Source: Cytobacillus pseudoceanisediminis (GTDB taxonomy: Bacteria > Bacillota > Bacilli > Bacillales > Cytobacillaceae). From it: a DNA stretch of 64,000 nt. Under the pieces are notes generated by a model. It was given only the letters and a program-made list of their open reading frames with translations. It did not search any database and had not been told where the DNA came from. The position numbers were made by a program, and so were the translations under genes. Positions 53,415-61,887 of the stretch are shown here, one piece after another. Location of the stretch: the NCBI RefSeq assembly GCF_023516215.1, contig NZ_CP097349.1:930001-994000 (forward strand), given 5' to 3'. Position 1 is the first letter of the stretch; every line of letters begins with the position of its first letter.

Positions 53415-54038
53415 TTAATGCTGTTTATCCAAGGCTAGCTTTAATCCAAATCCAATTAAGACTAGCCCAGTTGCTTTATCCATAACCCTTTGTACTTTCG
53501 GGGACATGAGCCATTCCCGCATATAATTTATGAAGTAGACGTATATGAAAAACCAGGAGATGCTCAGCAGTGTGTATATAATTCCCATGATGATCAGCTG
53601 ATGTGTTGCGTTTTCGCCTGTCTTCACAAATTGCGGCAGAAAGGTTAAGAAAAACATCGCAACCTTGGGATTGAGCACATTTGAAAGGAGTCCTTGTTTA
53701 AAGGCAGACTTTTTCATATCGGATTTAACCTCAATTTCTATACCAGTATCATTCTTCTTTTTCATCGAGATGAACGAAGATAACCCGAGATAGATCAAAT
53801 AGACAGCCCCGGCATATTTTATGATTTCAAATGCAGCAGCAGACTGCATTAAGATGGCTGATAGACCGAAAGCAGCCGCAAAGGTATGCACTAAAGAGCC
53901 GGCTGTAATCCCAAGTCCCATTTTATAGCCATCTGCTCTTCCGTCTGCAATCGTCCTTTTTGTAATAAGAGCAGTATCGATCCCTGGACTCATTACCACA
54001 AACAATGAAAGAACCAAAAACGTAAAGAAATCATTCAT
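53415..54038 (-). CDS. LysE-family exporter (second copy)
   Basis: 207 residues from ATG 54038 (AAGGAGTG upstream); the open frame from 54080 lies in the operator region. Six TM segments; the signature FVVMSPGIDTALITKRTIADGRADGYKMGLG, NVLNPKVAMFFLTFLPQFV is of the RhtB/LysE type. It exports an amino acid or analogue. It is divergent from an XRE-cupin regulator at 54152, repeating the layout at 17316-18583, though the two exporters are clearly different in sequence. Confidence 0.9.
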   Translation of the reverse strand: MNDFFTFLVLSLFVVMSPGIDTALITKRTIADGRADGYKMGLGITAGSLVHTFAAAFGLSAILMQSAAAFEIIKYAGAVYLIYLGLSSFISMKKKNDTGIEIEVKSDMKKSAFKQGLLSNVLNPKVAMFFLTFLPQFVKTGENATHQLIIMGIIYTLLSISWFFIYVYFINYMREWLMSPKVQRVMDKATGLVLIGFGLKLALDKQH

Positions 54039-54071
54039 TTTCTTCACTCCTTGCTGATATGTTAAAATATC

Positions 54072-54120
54072 ATTTAACAAATGTTAAATATAATTTAACA
54101 CAAGATGATCATGTTTTGTT
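54072..54120. promoter_or_regulatory. Operator-like palindromes between LysE and XRE-cupin genes
   Basis: ATTTAAC-AAAT-GTTAAAT (54072-54089) is a perfect palindrome. Further ATTTAACA and TGTTAAAAT half-sites follow to 54124. The repeated GTTAAAT unit across a divergent promoter is the probable binding site of the XRE-cupin protein. Confidence 0.65.
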
Positions 54121-54151
54121 AAAATATTTAAAAAATTTAAGGGGCGGGATT

Positions 54152-54697
54152 ATGGAAAATATAGATATTGGCAAAAAAGTGGAGAAATTCAGGAAGGAGA
54201 AGGGTTATAGCAGCAGAGAACTAGCCAGAATAGCTGAAATTACCCCTTCCATGTTAAGCCAGATTGAACGGGGGATCGCGAATCCTTCGATTCAGACCTT
54301 GAAGGTTTTAGCCAAAGCCCTTGATGTTCCCACCTTTAGCTTTCTCCTCGAAGAGACGAATACAGAAGATTTAGTTGTACGATTTAATGAACGTAAACAT
54401 ATGGTGGTTGAAAACATATCCTATGAATTATTGTCGCCTGATTTTACAGGGACACTGGCAACTGCAATCATGAATATCCCTCCGGGCACCTCCTCGTCGG
54501 AAAAGCTATTGGAGCATAAAGGGGAAGAGGTTGCTTATATATTGGAAGGGAAAATTATGGTGAATCTGGATGAAGCAGAATACATATTAGAAGCTGGTGA
54601 CAGCGTTAAAATACCAGCATATATGAAGCATAAGTGGGAAAATACCTTTGATGAAAAAGCTGTTATTCTATTCTCTGTGACTCCGCCCTCCTTTTAA
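54152..54697 (+). CDS. XRE-family regulator with cupin domain (LysE-associated)
   Basis: 181 residues from ATG 54152 (AAGGGGCGG upstream); the frame from 54059 begins in the operator region. The HTH_3 has YSSRELARIAEITPSMLSQIERGIANPSIQTLKVLAKAL. The cupin_2 part has HKGEEVAYILEGKIMVNLDEAEYILEAGDSVKIPAYMKHKWENT. It likely controls the divergent LysE exporter. It is the third XRE-cupin protein in this window. Confidence 0.92.
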   Translation: MENIDIGKKVEKFRKEKGYSSRELARIAEITPSMLSQIERGIANPSIQTLKVLAKALDVPTFSFLLEETNTEDLVVRFNERKHMVVENISYELLSPDFTGTLATAIMNIPPGTSSSEKLLEHKGEEVAYILEGKIMVNLDEAEYILEAGDSVKIPAYMKHKWENTFDEKAVILFSVTPPSF

Positions 54698-54740
54698 TCT
54701 GGACCCGCATCCTATGTGTGTGGGCAGCGGGCCGGATTAT

Positions 54741-55256
54741 TTACTGGGGAAGCGGCGGATCAAAGATGATCCATAAAAGTAGAATGCTTATAAATCCTAA
54801 AACCCAGGCTGCCCATGGCTTCCATTTATGGATGGGCAGCAAGGAGAAAGTCACAAGGTTAAAAAGAAAGGAATAGGCAAGTGTCCATCCATACTGATGA
54901 ATGATGCTTTCATTAAAATAAGCAATTAATTCAATACCCTCGAAAATCAGAGCCCAGAAAACAACCCAGCCTATTCTTTTGAAAATGGTTTTGGGGAATC
55001 TTCCTAAGTACACAACAATAACAGATGGATAGATCAGAAATGCTATGGCTGTTGCTATTATGGTGTGCGTTGGCAGAATAAAATGGTCAATCCATACAGG
55101 ACGGAATTCCCAAACCCTGAAGTCATGAAGCAGCGAAGCATATAGCAGGTCGCCTATAATCCAAAATAATAAGGTGGGATAAAATTCATTCAGCCGTTTC
55201 CAGGCACCAAACAATAAGCTAACAATGATGAAAAAGACAACAAACGATGTTTGCAT
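54741..55256 (-). CDS. CBO0543-like integral membrane protein A
   Basis: 171 residues, five predicted TM helices. Tryptophan- and tyrosine-rich loops such as PTLLFWIIGDLLYASLLHDFRVWEF and FEGIELIAYFNESIIHQYGWTL suggest the CBO0543 family of short membrane proteins of unknown function in bacilli and clostridia. It is followed on the same strand by a second, related gene at 55332. No motif for catalysis is visible. I assigned the family from general resemblance, so confidence is moderate. Confidence 0.68.
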   Translation of the reverse strand: MQTSFVVFFIIVSLLFGAWKRLNEFYPTLLFWIIGDLLYASLLHDFRVWEFRPVWIDHFILPTHTIIATAIAFLIYPSVIVVYLGRFPKTIFKRIGWVVFWALIFEGIELIAYFNESIIHQYGWTLAYSFLFNLVTFSLLPIHKWKPWAAWVLGFISILLLWIIFDPPLPQ

Positions 55257-55331
55257 ATCATAACAAGCCCCTCAATAACCATTTTGTAAGCAAGAAAGAC
55301 CAAAATATTAAGCATTCGCTTTTTGAAAAAA

Positions 55332-55775
55332 TCAATTACAAAATAAGCGGCTGATATAGAAGGAAAGACATAATGAAAACCAGGTAATATACCATTCCCA
55401 ATGTATATAGTTAATGAGATCGGTGTATTTTTCGATCAGGACTTCAACAAAGGTCAATACTGATGCAAATCCTGCAAAATAACTGAATTGAAGAACATGG
55501 CTCCGGTCATTCGGATACCACACAATAAACGCGGCACATACAACCGGGAACGCATAGTATTCATATGTAAAGCTCGTTCTGCTTATGGAGGGGAATAATC
55601 GAATCGGATATTCAAGCATGCCCAGCTCCACGACAGCCAGACCCGCCAGAAACGTAATAAACTGCTTAAATAAGGCAGCCATAACCGCAAGCCGAATCTT
55701 GTTTTTCGGAATGAAGAGAAGAATGGAAGTCGCTGCCATATAAACCATTACTAAGATCCACCATTCGATTCTCAT
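55332..55775 (-). CDS. CBO0543-like integral membrane protein B
   Basis: 147 residues, four to five TM helices: WWILVMVYMAATSILLFIP, AALFKQFITFLAGLAVVELGM, YYAFPVVCAAFIVWYP and WEWYITWFSLCLSFYISRLF. The layout and the YTDLINYIHWEW loop resemble the neighbouring gene at 54741, so the pair is probably a tandem duplication. Function unknown. The 290 bp to the right hold no further gene, only the ArsR promoter. Confidence 0.68.
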   Translation of the reverse strand: MRIEWWILVMVYMAATSILLFIPKNKIRLAVMAALFKQFITFLAGLAVVELGMLEYPIRLFPSISRTSFTYEYYAFPVVCAAFIVWYPNDRSHVLQFSYFAGFASVLTFVEVLIEKYTDLINYIHWEWYITWFSLCLSFYISRLFCN

Positions 55776-55940
55776 GTGGTTTCCCGCTGTTCTGCCTGAA
55801 ACACAGCTTTGTCTTTATAGAACCAATTCTGAAAATTATTAGCAGGGAAGAATCATGCTGACTAACGATTAAACAAGGTAAAGAGTATTATCGGATATGT
55901 TTATTTAGAGGGGAGAAAAAAATTAATTTTAATTTTTAAA

Positions 55941-55978
55941 ATATTCCTTTACAGGAATATTCCTAATGGTGTATATTG
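55941..55978 (+). promoter_or_regulatory. ArsR-gene promoter with overlapping palindrome
   Basis: ATATTCC-TTTACA-GGAATAT (55941-55960) is a 7 bp inverted repeat whose centre is the -35 box TTTACA; 18 bp further is the -10-like TATATT (55973). A palindrome laid over the -35 is typical for autorepression by ArsR-type proteins. Confidence 0.6.
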
Positions 55979-56068
55979 TTCTTAAGGAAAGTTAAAATAA
56001 GGAAGCGGGGGTGGGATCTACAATTGAAATGGAAATAGTGAACACATCACACTGGGAGATGATTCAAC

Positions 56069-56395
56069 ATGAACGGGCAAATTTTCAGTGCACTCGCTGA
56101 GCCCAACCGCCTGGATATCATTGACCTGCTGCTGGAAGGAGCGCTTCCGGTGGGGGATATCGCAAAAAAACTTGATTTAAACCAGCCTCAAACCTCCAAG
56201 CATCTTCGCGTTCTTTGTGACGCTGGCCTCGTGGAGGTTCAGCCGATCGCCAACCGCCGGATTTATAAAATCAGGCCTGAACCGTTTCAAGAACTGGATA
56301 GGTGGCTTGATTCCTATCGCCGTTTATGGGAAGGCAGGATGGATAGGCTGGATGATTACCTTAATGTATTGCAGGGCAAAAAACCTTTGAATTGA
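56069..56395 (+). CDS. ArsR-family transcriptional regulator
   Basis: 108 residues, winged helix (SALAEPNRLDIIDLLLEGALPVGDIAKKLDLNQPQTSKHLRVLCDAGLVEVQPIANRRIYKI). It lacks the CxC metal site of ArsR/SmtB sensors and matches the subgroup linked to SRPBCC (AHSA1) partner genes, as here. It likely represses its own operon through the palindrome at 55941; the ligand is unknown. The frame is intact. Confidence 0.92.
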   Translation: MNGQIFSALAEPNRLDIIDLLLEGALPVGDIAKKLDLNQPQTSKHLRVLCDAGLVEVQPIANRRIYKIRPEPFQELDRWLDSYRRLWEGRMDRLDDYLNVLQGKKPLN

Positions 56396-56479
56396 TGGAT
56401 AAATGGAGTAAGCTCAACAAAATCTGTCTCTTCAGTTGCAAACGGTTTTACAAATACAGCTTCTAATGGAGGAGTAACA

Positions 56480-56995
56480 ATGTCAAATAATGCAATGCTT
56501 TCAAGAGTTGAAGATGAACGAGTGCTGGTATTGGAGCGCGTATTCGATGCTCCGCGCGAGCTCGTCTATAAAATGTTTAAAGAGCCGGAACACCTGAAAC
56601 ATTGGTGGGGTCCGAGAGGATGGGAGCTCCCTGTCTGCAGCGTTGACTTCAGACCTGGTGGAGTATGGCATTATTGCATGAAGTGTGTTGATCAGAATCA
56701 GGGCCAATTCTATGGCATGGAATCCTGGGGCAAGGGGATATACAAGGAGATTAGCGAGCCGGAGAGCATCAGCTATACAGACTATTTTTCCGATGCTGAA
56801 GGGACAATTAACGAGGAAATGCCATCTACAGAAGTGACTCTGGAATTTGTGGATGTAGACGGCAAAACGAAATTAATTAACCGTGGAGAATACGTTTCCG
56901 CAGAAGCGCTTCAGTCCGTAATGGAGATGGGTATGCTGCAAGGCATTACAGATACTTGGAATCGTCTTGAAGAGCATTTGAACGAGGTCAAATAA
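56480..56995 (+). CDS. SRPBCC (AHSA1-like) domain protein
   Basis: 171 residues. The START-like fold carries family hallmarks: VLERVFDAPRELVYKMFKEPEHLKHWWGPRGW near the N-terminus, PGGVWHYCM, GWGKGIY-type residues, and a C-terminal helix (GITDTWNRLEEHL). Such proteins bind hydrophobic small molecules; YndB-like members are examples. AATGGAGGAG precedes the ATG. It is downstream of the ArsR gene and probably derepressed by a ligand. Confidence 0.92.
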   Translation: MSNNAMLSRVEDERVLVLERVFDAPRELVYKMFKEPEHLKHWWGPRGWELPVCSVDFRPGGVWHYCMKCVDQNQGQFYGMESWGKGIYKEISEPESISYTDYFSDAEGTINEEMPSTEVTLEFVDVDGKTKLINRGEYVSAEALQSVMEMGMLQGITDTWNRLEEHLNEVK

Positions 56996-57048
56996 CGAAA
57001 TTTAACATATAGAAGGCAAAGTTTGCTGCAATTATATTAATTAACATG

Positions 57049-57079
57049 GCGTTAATCCAAGAAGGATTAACGCTTGTTT
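57049..57079 (+). terminator. Terminator after the SRPBCC gene
   Basis: GCGTTAATCC-AAGA-AGGATTAACGC followed by TTGTTTT. Between it and the EamA remnant (57080-57268) I see nothing but AT-rich sequence. Confidence 0.78.
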
Positions 57080-57268
57080 TATGAATTATTGCTTATTTGC
57101 TTGGTTCGAAAAAAATTTAATTAATGAATGTTTTAAGATTGTAGCATTGGTTTTATATGGTTTTCAGTATTTTAAAGATAAAGTATTTGCGAAAAGAGTG
57201 AAATACAAATTTAAGCTCTCCTTCAATAAGATTTGATTAATTATCTTAAAAACTCGGGCTTTTCTGAT

Positions 57269-57520
57269 TCAAAAATGAGTCTCTCTCTTTATTGTTTTAG
57301 GTACTGATGGAGATGATGCTCTCGATGCTGTTGAGGAGGTATTGAAAGATTGGGGGAGTAGGTATGGACAATTCGCATTTCTATTTATTAATATAATGAC
57401 AACTCCTAGCCAATGTGAAAAACTTACTAATTCAGCTAAGATAAGTGCAGAAAATGTTACAGCTACTGGAAGCTCAGAAGCAGTTAAGATCGTACCAAGC
57501 CCTGGTCCGATATGGAGCAT
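57269..57520 (-). pseudogene. EamA (DMT) transporter C-terminal remnant
   Basis: The minus-strand frame reads MLHIGPGLGTILTASELPVAVTFSALILAE, then VSFSHWLGVVIILI, which is the last two TM helices of an EamA/DMT-superfamily transporter. The tail after IILI diverges, and a stop (TAG) lies just upstream in frame, so the first eight helices are missing. It is a true truncation rather than a one-base error. Confidence 0.65.
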
Positions 57521-57602
57521 GAAGAGGGTATTCTAGACTTAAACTTCTTCTTTTCATTTTTAATAACACCCGGGCGGGCGTTATTATCTTTAATTTATGA
57601 AC

Positions 57603-57675
57603 ACACTTTACCCAAGTGAGTAAAACTACTATCGTAGTTAATTAATCCTTTGGGTAAAGTGCGTTTTTTCCATTT
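57603..57675. terminator. Long nested hairpin
   Basis: CACTTTACCCAA at 57603 pairs with TTTGGGTAAAGTG at 57651, followed by CGTTTTTT. Inside the loop, AACTAC-TATC-GTAGTT forms a second hairpin. It behaves like a terminator on the plus strand, but no plus-strand gene ends here, so it may be left over from the lost transporter locus. Confidence 0.6.
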
Positions 57676-57743
57676 TCCATTACTTTTTAAGTTCCACTGG
57701 CCGAAATAAAAAAATTCATTTAAAGTACCTCAGAAAAAAATTA

Positions 57744-57784
57744 TAATGACTCAACCGTCCTTTCAGAAAAATTGAGTCATTCAT
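57744..57784 (-). terminator. Terminator of the minus-strand oligopeptide operon
   Basis: On the minus strand: AATGACTCAA, a 17-base loop, TTGAGTCATT, then ATAATTTTTTT. It lies just past the stop of the M24 gene at 57808. Confidence 0.85.
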
Positions 57785-57807
57785 TATTGGTACTAAGGAT
57801 AATTCCT

Positions 57808-58989
57808 TTAGTAACAAATTAAGGATTGGAGGTCTCTCGGGTAATAGGTCAACACTTCAATACCATCTTCTGTCACAAGAACCGTATCAGAGTGTCTAAA
57901 GCCACCTAAGCCCTTCACATATATTCCAGGCTCAACGGTAACAACCATGCCTGGTTCTAGTAATGTGTGATCACCTAAGTCGAAAAACGGTGCTTCATGC
58001 CCTAGTATTCCGATGTTGTGGCCGGTATGGTGTCTCGTTAATTCTGTTAAGTTGTTTTCTTTGAAATATGCTTGAACATCTTTTTCAACATCAGAGTACG
58101 TTCTTCCAGGTTTGATGGCTTTAAATGCAACTTCTTGGGCTTCATACATATGGTGAAAATATTTTTCCTGCTCTTTAGAATATTCTTCAACGAACATGAC
58201 TCGCTCTAACTCACTTGTATATCCAAAAACACTGGATGCTGCTCCCGTTACTAGAGTGTCTCCTTTTTTTAATACGATATTTTGTGTTACGGCATGGGGG
58301 AAAGCAGATTCTGGACCGACTTGACCGCGAAAAACAGCGTAAGGTGTTTGACCATGTGGTTTATAATCGGGTCCAAGTGTATCAATCATGGCTTTTGTTG
58401 CTTCATTCGAAGCCTTACTAGTAATTTCAATTTCACTTAAACCACTTTTGGTATACTTTTGGAGCAAGCGGTGCACTAGGTTTCCCCAGCGACAGGATTC
58501 TTTAATTAATTCTATTTCATTTGGACTCTTAATAAATCTCATTTCTTCAACTAAACCCTGTAAAGAAACAAATTGTTTCGAGTCGATCAGCTGATCTATA
58601 GCAGGACCACGATAGCCCATTGGGGAGCCATAGCCTATAGAATCAAAACCAATCGTTTTATTCTCAAACCCATATTCTATTAAGATTTCTTTGAAATACT
58701 CCATCGGGTGCTTAATTCCCGGATATTCAGGATATGAATGTACATAATCCACAACACTATATTCTTCCGCATGTTCATGCTCTAATGCTGGAACAAATAA
58801 GTGAACTTTATCTTGCGGATCAATCAGCAAACCAATAGGTCTCTCGGTAGGATGAAAATGAAATCTAGTTAAGTAAAAGATATCTGTTACAGAGAAAAGA
58901 ACGGCAGCATCACATTCCTTTCCTTTGTAAATGCTTTTAAACTTTTCTTGTCTTTCTTTAAATTCGTATTTAGGAATAGATAATAGCAT
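57808..58989 (-). CDS. M24-fold (creatinase / Xaa-Pro peptidase-like) hydrolase, second copy
   Basis: 393 residues; ATG 58989 follows AGGAGG by eight bases and overlaps the upstream ATPase gene by 20 bp. The N-terminal creatinase domain is followed by a pita-bread domain: RHTGHNIG and [21 protein letters not shown]. As in the paralogue at 23216, the metal-ligand Asp positions are replaced ([19 protein letters not shown]) and the final Glu is Ser in FRHSD. It is the terminal gene of a dipeptide/oligopeptide ABC operon, so it presumably cleaves the imported compound. A true prolidase role is less likely given the missing ligands. Confidence 0.87.
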   Translation of the reverse strand: MLLSIPKYEFKERQEKFKSIYKGKECDAAVLFSVTDIFYLTRFHFHPTERPIGLLIDPQDKVHLFVPALEHEHAEEYSVVDYVHSYPEYPGIKHPMEYFKEILIEYGFENKTIGFDSIGYGSPMGYRGPAIDQLIDSKQFVSLQGLVEEMRFIKSPNEIELIKESCRWGNLVHRLLQKYTKSGLSEIEITSKASNEATKAMIDTLGPDYKPHGQTPYAVFRGQVGPESAFPHAVTQNIVLKKGDTLVTGAASSVFGYTSELERVMFVEEYSKEQEKYFHHMYEAQEVAFKAIKPGRTYSDVEKDVQAYFKENNLTELTRHHTGHNIGILGHEAPFFDLGDHTLLEPGMVVTVEPGIYVKGLGGFRHSDTVLVTEDGIEVLTYYPRDLQSLICY

Positions 58990-59977
58990 TTGTTTTTTCC
59001 TCCTTGTTATTGGTATATAGATGGCAGCTTGCGGTATGACCTGTAGCTATTTCTGTGAGTGAAGGTTCAATAGATTTACACATTTTCATGACAAATGGGC
59101 ATCTTGTGTGGAACGTGCATCCAGAAGGTGGATTGGCAGGGTTAGGAACATCTCCTTTCAATACGATTCGTTCTTTCGCTTCTCTAGGGTGAGATACAGG
59201 GATAGCTGAGATTAATGCCTGAGTATAAGGGTGCTTTGGATTTGAAAACAATTCTTCAGTGTCGGCTAATTCTACAATTTTCCCAAGATACATAACTGCA
59301 ACTCGGTCTGTCATATGTTTAACTACACTTAAATCGTGGGAAATAAATAAGTATGTCAAACCAAAATCTTTTTGTAGCTCGAGCATTAAATTAATAACTT
59401 GTGATTGAACAGATACATCGAGAGCAGAAACGGGTTCGTCTGCTATAATAAAGTCTGGGTTTAAAATAACAGTCCTAGCTATGCCGATCCGCTGCCTTTG
59501 TCCACCGGAAAATTCATTAGGGTGCCGATCAAGATGTGTTTTAGAGAGACCGACGATTTCTAGAATCGCGATAATTTTCTCCAACCGTTCGTCAGGATGA
59601 AATTTCTTATGGACTCGGAGCGGTTCCATTAAGATTTGTTTAATGGTCATCTTAGGATTAAGAGAAGCGTACGGATCCTGAAAGACCATTTGCATCTCTT
59701 TCCGTAATGAGCGCATTTTTTCAGTCGGTAATGATAGAAGGTCTTGCCCCTTGTATCGGATTTCACCTGAAGTTGCACCAGTTAACCTTAATATGGTTCT
59801 TCCAGTTGTCGATTTTCCGCAACCAGATTCTCCAACTAGCGCAAAGGTTTCTCCTTTATTAATCGAAAAACTAATATCGTCTACAGCCTTTACTACTAGC
59901 TTCGGCTTAAAGAGACCTTGTGATATTTCATAGTATTTTTTAAGATTCTTAACTTCTAGTAAGGACTTTTCCGTCAA
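58970..59977 (-). CDS. Oligopeptide ABC transporter ATP-binding protein (OppF/DppF-like)
   Basis: 335 residues from TTG 59977, where TTGA overlaps the stop of the preceding gene and AGGTGA sits eight bases upstream; an ATG at 60016 would add 13 residues with no clear ribosome site. ABC motifs: Walker A GESGCGKSTTG, signature FSGGQRQRIGIARTV, Walker B FIIADEPVSALDVS, and a C-terminal oligo_HPY region (NPANPPSGCTFHTRCPFVMKMC) typical of OppF/DppF. It hydrolyses ATP for peptide uptake with the OppD-like partner. The frame is intact. Confidence 0.93.
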   Translation of the reverse strand: MTEKSLLEVKNLKKYYEISQGLFKPKLVVKAVDDISFSINKGETFALVGESGCGKSTTGRTILRLTGATSGEIRYKGQDLLSLPTEKMRSLRKEMQMVFQDPYASLNPKMTIKQILMEPLRVHKKFHPDERLEKIIAILEIVGLSKTHLDRHPNEFSGGQRQRIGIARTVILNPDFIIADEPVSALDVSVQSQVINLMLELQKDFGLTYLFISHDLSVVKHMTDRVAVMYLGKIVELADTEELFSNPKHPYTQALISAIPVSHPREAKERIVLKGDVPNPANPPSGCTFHTRCPFVMKMCKSIEPSLTEIATGHTASCHLYTNNKEEKTNAIIYS

Positions 59978-60961
59978 TGAATATTCACCTGCCGATTGGA
60001 CTCTTGTAGCCAACATTTACTTAAATGCTCTCCCATTGAAAAAGTAGGAGGGGCGCTCACAGTGCATTTATCAAATGCATATGGACATCGATTGGCGAAT
60101 GTGCAGCCTTCACCAATTTCATCAGGCCTAGGTACTTGTCCGTTAATGGAATAGAGTTTGCTTTTTCTCGAATTATTCGTCGGAAGTGAATGGATTAGAC
60201 CTTTTGTATATGGATGTAGGGGATTGTCAAATAGTTCATGGATCTCTGCCACTTCAACAATCTCCCCAGCATACATGACCACAACACGATCGCACATTTC
60301 TGCTACCACACCCAAATCATGTGTGATAAAAAGAAGACTCATATCTTTTTCAGCTTTAATTTGCTTCATCAGTTCTAAGATTTGTGCTTGAATGGTTACA
60401 TCTAAAGCAGTAGTAGGTTCATCGCAAATGAGGAGTTTAGGATCGCATAAAAGGGCTAATGAAATCATTACGCGTTGCCTCATACCGCCTGATAATTGAT
60501 GAGGATATTCGTTAATAATCTGTTCCGCTCTTGGGATGCCCACTTGCTTTAACATATTGATGATGGCTTCTTTTCTTTCTTTTTTTGGCATTTTTTTATG
60601 CTGTTTTAGTGGCTCACTTAATTGTTCACCTATTGTAAAAACAGGATTGAGAGAGGTCATTGGTTCCTGGAATATCATGGATATTTCATTCCCGCGAAGT
60701 TTTCTGTATTGGTGATTATCTAGAGTAGTTACATCTATATTATTAAAATGAATACTCCCAGAAACAATCTTGCTTTTTTCTCTGGTAAAAGTCCCATTAT
60801 CGCTAATGAAGTAACACTTTTTCCACTGCCAGATTCACCAACAACCCCAAGAGTTTCACTTTTTTCAAGGAGAAATTTACCCCTCGAATCGGTTGAACGG
60901 TACCTTCTCCTGTACTAAATTGGATACCAAGATTTTTGATTTCAAGAAGTACTTCAGTCAT
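59974..60961 (-). CDS. Oligopeptide ABC transporter ATP-binding protein (OppD/DppD-like), two one-base frameshifts
   Basis: About 329 residues when repaired. ATG 60961 follows AGGAGGTG and reads [20 protein letters not shown]. The frame breaks after FSL at the T6 run 60860-60865 (A6 on the coding strand); Walker A GESGSGKS is in the next frame. It breaks again at T6 60774-60779 after LLPEKK, and the remainder (signature [16 protein letters not shown], Walker [15 protein letters not shown], oligo_HPY) continues to 59974. Both breaks are one A missing. It partners the downstream OppF-like ATPase. Confidence 0.87.
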
Positions 60962-60976
60962 TTTTTTCACCTCCTG

Positions 60977-61879
60977 TTATTCGCCTTTTAGTTCTGGATC
61001 GAGTGTATCCCTTAACCAGTCACCGAATAAATTAACCCCAAGTGTAGTGAGGATAATCGCAATACCCGGGAATGTGATTAACCACCAAGAACTGAAAATA
61101 TAGTCCTTTCCTTCATTAAGCATATTGCCCCATGCAGGAGTGGGCGGTTGAACTCCGAATCCTAAGAAACTTACGGATGCTTCTGCGATAATGTATGTGC
61201 CCATTTGTAAAGAGATTAAAATAATGATGGGTGTAAAGATATTAGGAAGGATATGTCTTACTAATATCTCGAATTTCGGCACACCAGTTGCGATTGCTGC
61301 TGTAATAAATTCCTTTTCTCTCAAAGCCAACACTTCACTACGAATAACTCTGGCAAAAATAACCCATCCCGCTAAAGCAAGAGATATGATAATATTTGTA
61401 AGTCCTGCTCCAAGTACTGCACTTATGACGAGTACTAATAAGATAAATGGAAAACTTAATTGAACATCCACAATTCGCATTAGAACTATATCAATCCAGC
61501 CCCTAAAGTATCCTGCAATCACACCCACGATGGTGCCAATGACCCCGGCTAATAAAGCTGTGGCTAACCCGATGATTAAGGATACTTTTGTACCTGCAAT
61601 GATTCTAGAAAGTATATCTCTTCCTAATTGATCGGTTCCTAATATGTGACCGTCTGTAAAAGGAGGCAGTAGACGATCTCGTAATGGGGCATCCATAGGA
61701 TCAAAAGGGGCAATCCATTGCCCAAATAGACTGAGAACTACTAAAAAGATAATGATGCAAAAACCGAGCAACCCAGCCCAGCTTTTTGACAGTTTTCGAA
61801 AGAAATCCTTGAATTTAGATTTCTTTTTAAATTTCATATCAATTGATTTATTAGTGGTTGTAATTGTACTGGTTTCCAC
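60977..61879 (-). CDS. Oligopeptide ABC transporter permease (DppC/OppC-like)
   Basis: 300 residues from GTG 61879 (AGGTGA close upstream). An N-terminal OppC_N segment with one TM helix (WAGLLGFCIIIFLVVLSLFG) is followed by a binding-protein-dependent transport domain whose EAA loop lies near RSEVLALREKEFITAAIATGVPKFEILVRHILPN. Six TM helices in total. It pairs with the DppB-like protein encoded just upstream (9 bp gap). Intact. Confidence 0.93.
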   Translation of the reverse strand: METSTITTTNKSIDMKFKKKSKFKDFFRKLSKSWAGLLGFCIIIFLVVLSLFGQWIAPFDPMDAPLRDRLLPPFTDGHILGTDQLGRDILSRIIAGTKVSLIIGLATALLAGVIGTIVGVIAGYFRGWIDIVLMRIVDVQLSFPFILLVLVISAVLGAGLTNIIISLALAGWVIFARVIRSEVLALREKEFITAAIATGVPKFEILVRHILPNIFTPIIILISLQMGTYIIAEASVSFLGFGVQPPTPAWGNMLNEGKDYIFSSWWLITFPGIAIILTTLGVNLFGDWLRDTLDPELKGE

Positions 61880-61887
61880 AGCTTCAC

